Shown piece by piece: positions 61,720 through 64,000 of a DNA stretch of 64,000 bases. Made by a program: the position numbers and the translations under genes. The notes under the pieces are model-generated. The model saw nothing but the letters and a program-made list of their open reading frames with translations, was not told where the DNA came from and did not search any database. Source of the DNA: Paralvinella palmiformis (lineage: Eukaryota; Annelida; Polychaeta; Terebellida; Alvinellidae); NCBI GenBank assembly GCA_025642065.1, contig JAODUP010000126.1:410001-474000 (forward strand), read 5' to 3'. Each line of letters begins with the position of its first letter. Position 1 is the stretch's first letter.

Positions 61720-63013
61720 TAGACATGGAGTCAATCCAATTCCGGAATTGGGATTGATTATTTAAAAAAAAATGGAATTGGAATTGAGAAATTTTGAATT
61801 GGAATCGAAGTTTCCTACAAAAACTTTAATCCACAAATTAATTTACTATTTTTACAATGTTAACACTTATATGTGGTGTTATCAATAGACTGGAACCAAA
61901 ATGATCCAGAACTTTGGTTCCTTACTGCTTTGTTTTTTGGGGAGAATCCCCAGGCTGTCACTTATTTGGCACAGCCTCTATGTTGGAGTGGGTGAGAAAC
62001 CTCTTCCTCCACCACTTCCAACGGGAGCAGTAACAGAAAGATGGAGTAGAAATACCACGAGGGAGGTCTTTAACATCCCCCTTTATTTTTAATAATTCAG
62101 TGGAGATGACAGCGCCATTTAACATGGTCAGCCATCCACGATGGTGTGAGCCAAGAAATTAATCTCTAGAAAGGTTTCCACCTCTTGCTGGGATCGAACC
62201 TGTCACCCTTGGGACCAAGTGCCAGGTGCTTAACCACTAGGCCACCGGAGCTCACTTGGTTCCTTTTATATATATATATATATATATATATCAGATATGC
62301 ACATGGATGGCACCCCACCAATTAAATGGTCTGGATAGCATGGGTTCTGCCCACAACGATGTGACACCACCACATAGCCTACCTGTAATCTCTATAGAGA
62401 TATTGCTATTTAAAAATTAATTATTTATCATCTCACTGGGAATGCCAATCTGGAGCAAAAACTGCCCCTCCTCTCTAAAAACTGTGACTACTATAGCGTG
62501 TCCCCAGACCTAACTGTTTTAATAACCATTTGAGATCTTTTGTAAAGTTACCATATATCAGTGGTTTAGTACCCAGCAGGGTTGTGAAAGTAAATACAAG
62601 ATCTAACCCCTGCTCTGCGGGACTAAGCAATAACATTAGTTTTAAGGCTCCTGGACAGTGGAATATAAACACATTTTTGATGATTACAAAATACACTTTT
62701 GTATGGGGATGTACCCAAAACTATGATCCACCATTTGATAAAATCAAATATCTCTTTAGCTAAAAGCGCATTGTGGTTAGCCTTTTGCATTTTTTTACCA
62801 CGTTAACACTTACATGTCGTGTTATCAATATACTGGAACTAAATTGATCCAGAACTTATTTCTTCCATGACAATCCTACTTGGAATATAAACTATTCGGA
62901 GTAGGTATTCCAAGTAGTTACTCGGGAGTACCCACTCATGGTAAAAGGTATTAGGGAAAAAGAGTCAGAAAAAAATGGAATTGGAATTGACAAAATGGAA
63001 TTGATCCCATGTC
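61720..63013. mobile_element. Inverted-repeat element with 10-bp target duplication, containing nested insertions
   Basis: TGCTTTCAAG occurs at 61710-61719 and 63014-63023. Just inside, the left end reads TAGACATGGAGTCAATCCAA and the right end is the inverse, CCATTTTGTC region then TTGATCCCATGTC, giving inverted ends of about 18-20 bp (GACATGG-TCAAT-CCA) followed by further GGAATTGGAATTGA motifs on both sides. A 56-bp direct repeat (GTTAACACTTA...CCAGAACTT, five mismatches) lies at 61859-61914 and 62802-62857. Between these are a SINE (61924-62255) and about 500 bp holding a 77-codon frame (62530-62763) with NTRSNPCSAG and FKAPGQWN, possibly a decayed retroelement tail. TACTTGGAATA/TATTCCAAGTA at about 62878-62916 forms a small hairpin. 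Class unknown. Confidence 0.65.
61924..62255 (-). mobile_element. tRNA-derived SINE, family 2, with target-site duplication
   Basis: On the minus strand the head reads TGGCCTAGTGGTTAAGC (box A, 62228-62244) and GGTTCGATCCC (box B, 62190-62200). A body of about 250 bp follows and ends in CAACATAGAGGCTGTGCC, GACAGCCTGGGGATTCTCCC and an A-rich tail (AAAAAACAAAGCAG). TTGGTTCCTT flanks it at 61914-61923 and 62256-62265. The tail matches the fragment at 41085-41142, confirming a dispersed family. The pol III promoter boxes are well preserved. Confidence 0.9.
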
Positions 63014-63349
63014 TGCTTTCAAGCACGAGTTTAGAACTTTAAAATAAAATATAATAATTCCAATGTCTTCAGACACAACCTTTACAATTTTTGTGTCTAC
63101 TATATTCTGAAGGCTTTTGCTTTCATTGAGAACTTCTTTGAATGCCGTAAGTTTTCTATTTACAATTTAAAAATGTAAACATATTAATGCAAAAAATTGA
63201 TGTAAAAATATTAATGTCAGTGGCTACTTAGCCACTTACGATCATATTTATCAGCAAACAAAGAAGAGATTTTATTCCCATTCATATTGGTTATGTAAAC
63301 ATCCTCCTATAATCCTTGTGTGTAAACCAATGTAAATGTTGTTCTTTTA
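63014..63349. other. Sequence right of the inserted element, including a likely poly(A) signal
   Basis: AT-rich and without genes. AATAAA at 63043-63048 lies 20 bp beyond the right target duplication. If the element is removed, this signal would sit about 160 bp after the Deltex stop codon, a normal 3' UTR length, so it is probably the original cleavage signal of that gene. Confidence 0.45.
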
Positions 63350-63510
63350 CGGTCAGTTTTGTGTACACAGAGACTAAATGTGTCGGTCCCTAAAGCTAAT
63401 GAGGTGAAACAAAACATGAAACACCCTTCTCACATAGCCAGACTGGGATTTGACCCCGAGTGGTGTAGGTCTGTGACTGACCATTCTACCAGTCAGGCCA
63501 CAGAGGCACC
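63350..63510 (-). mobile_element. tRNA-derived SINE related to family 1, copy D
   Basis: The minus-strand head has box A (TGGCCTGACTGGTAGAATGG) and box B (GGTCAAATCCC, 63445-63455). The body has GGGTGTTTCATGTTTTG, CTCATTAGCTTTAGGG, CACATTTAG and ACAAAACTGACCGTAAAA, which parallel the body of the copies at 21291 and 28149 in the same order. The head differs more than the body, suggesting a subfamily with another tRNA-like head. Confidence 0.75.
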
Positions 63511-64000
63511 CTATATAATGATTTTATGACTTCCCATACAGAATTCTAATGAAGCTAAGTAACGTATTATGTGTTTAGCTAATTGATGGTAATCACTTTG
63601 TTGCATACATTTACCATAAATCAGATTCTACAACGTTTTACCAATTTTCCTTGATGCTCAGAAAATAGGATGTGTTTTTATTATTTTAACCAGTAAGACA
63701 TAGTAATGGGTGTGTGCATAGGGTCCAAAGTTCATTGGTTTAAAGACAGAACACTTCTGTGCCGGGTCATAGTTGTTATAAATCGTATTTGGCATAAATC
63801 ACATTCTAACCTTAGACTTGTCTTATTATTCTGTCCTATAACCAGGGCTGGAAAAGTTATTCCAGGCTTTATAAATAACCCTCTTAGGTAATACTAAACA
63901 CTGTCATGGAAGAAACTCGCTATAGTGAGAATAACTCACAGAAGCTGTACAGTGATACACAGTTATGATTACGCATTTCTATTGCACATTGACAGCCTGT
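63511..64000. other. Non-coding stretch to the window end
   Basis: AT-rich unique sequence. A 61-codon plus frame at 63706-63891 matches nothing known. A repeated CATAAATCAGATTCTA / CATAAATCACATTCTA pair occurs at about 63616 and 63793. Confidence 0.6.

Noticed and set aside
62190..62255. Genuine tRNA gene on the minus strand
   Set aside because: It is the head of a SINE: a target duplication flanks the 332-bp unit and the tail recurs at 41085.
62530..62763. Functional gene encoded by the 77-codon frame inside the inserted element
   Set aside because: It lies within mobile DNA, has no promoter or splice context, and only weakly recalls a retroelement tail (FKAPGQWN).

Overview
The window is animal nuclear DNA. 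It has spliced genes with GT-AG introns, tRNA-derived SINEs with target-site duplications, the 3' end of a non-LTR retrotransposon, minisatellites and a very high density of microsatellites. There are no operons or bacterial signals. Gene content and compact RING-Deltex architecture suggest a marine invertebrate, most likely a mollusc (gastropod or bivalve). That assignment is inference from general character, not from a diagnostic sequence.

Two genes are recognised with good support, both in the right-hand part. The first is a FAM53-family gene on the minus strand (coding exons 52692-52769, 50774-50840 and 49495-50216). It carries the family's N-terminal motif, a basic nuclear-localisation-like cluster and the family's C-terminal RPxLDFxKM motif. 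Its last exon was not found. The second is a compact Deltex-type E3 ubiquitin ligase on the plus strand (coding exons 57966-58307 and 61218-61577, 233 aa). It has a C3HC4 RING followed by a Deltex C-terminal domain, a TATA box and a nine-codon upstream ORF.

Layout: 1-7.5 kb holds microsatellites, a 1.75-kb minisatellite of 28-bp units, an element with long inverted ends (6.28-6.83 kb) and a 25-bp minisatellite. 7.5-20 kb is non-coding with a few exon-like islands (7.9 and 18.6 kb), a possible first exon at 10.7 kb, a degraded non-LTR tail (12.65-12.95 kb), a 22-24-bp minisatellite (13.65-13.96 kb) and a 1.5-kb array of 19-bp units (14.44-15.98 kb). 20-49 kb is largely non-coding, with SINE copies (21.3, 28.15, 28.45, 39.4 and 41.1 kb), three further tandem arrays (29.9, 30.25 and 34.2 kb), a cluster of open reading patches at 24-25.3 kb and exon-like islands at 40.0 and 44.1 kb. 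49-53 kb is the FAM53 gene and 57.8-61.6 kb the Deltex gene. The sequence 3' of the Deltex gene carries a 1.3-kb inverted-repeat element with a 10-bp target duplication and a SINE nested inside it.

The two genes face away from each other: FAM53 is transcribed leftward and Deltex rightward, with about 5 kb between their 5' ends. Nothing links them functionally. Several near-consensus CTCF-core-like motifs are scattered through the otherwise repetitive DNA and may be the most interesting non-genic signal.
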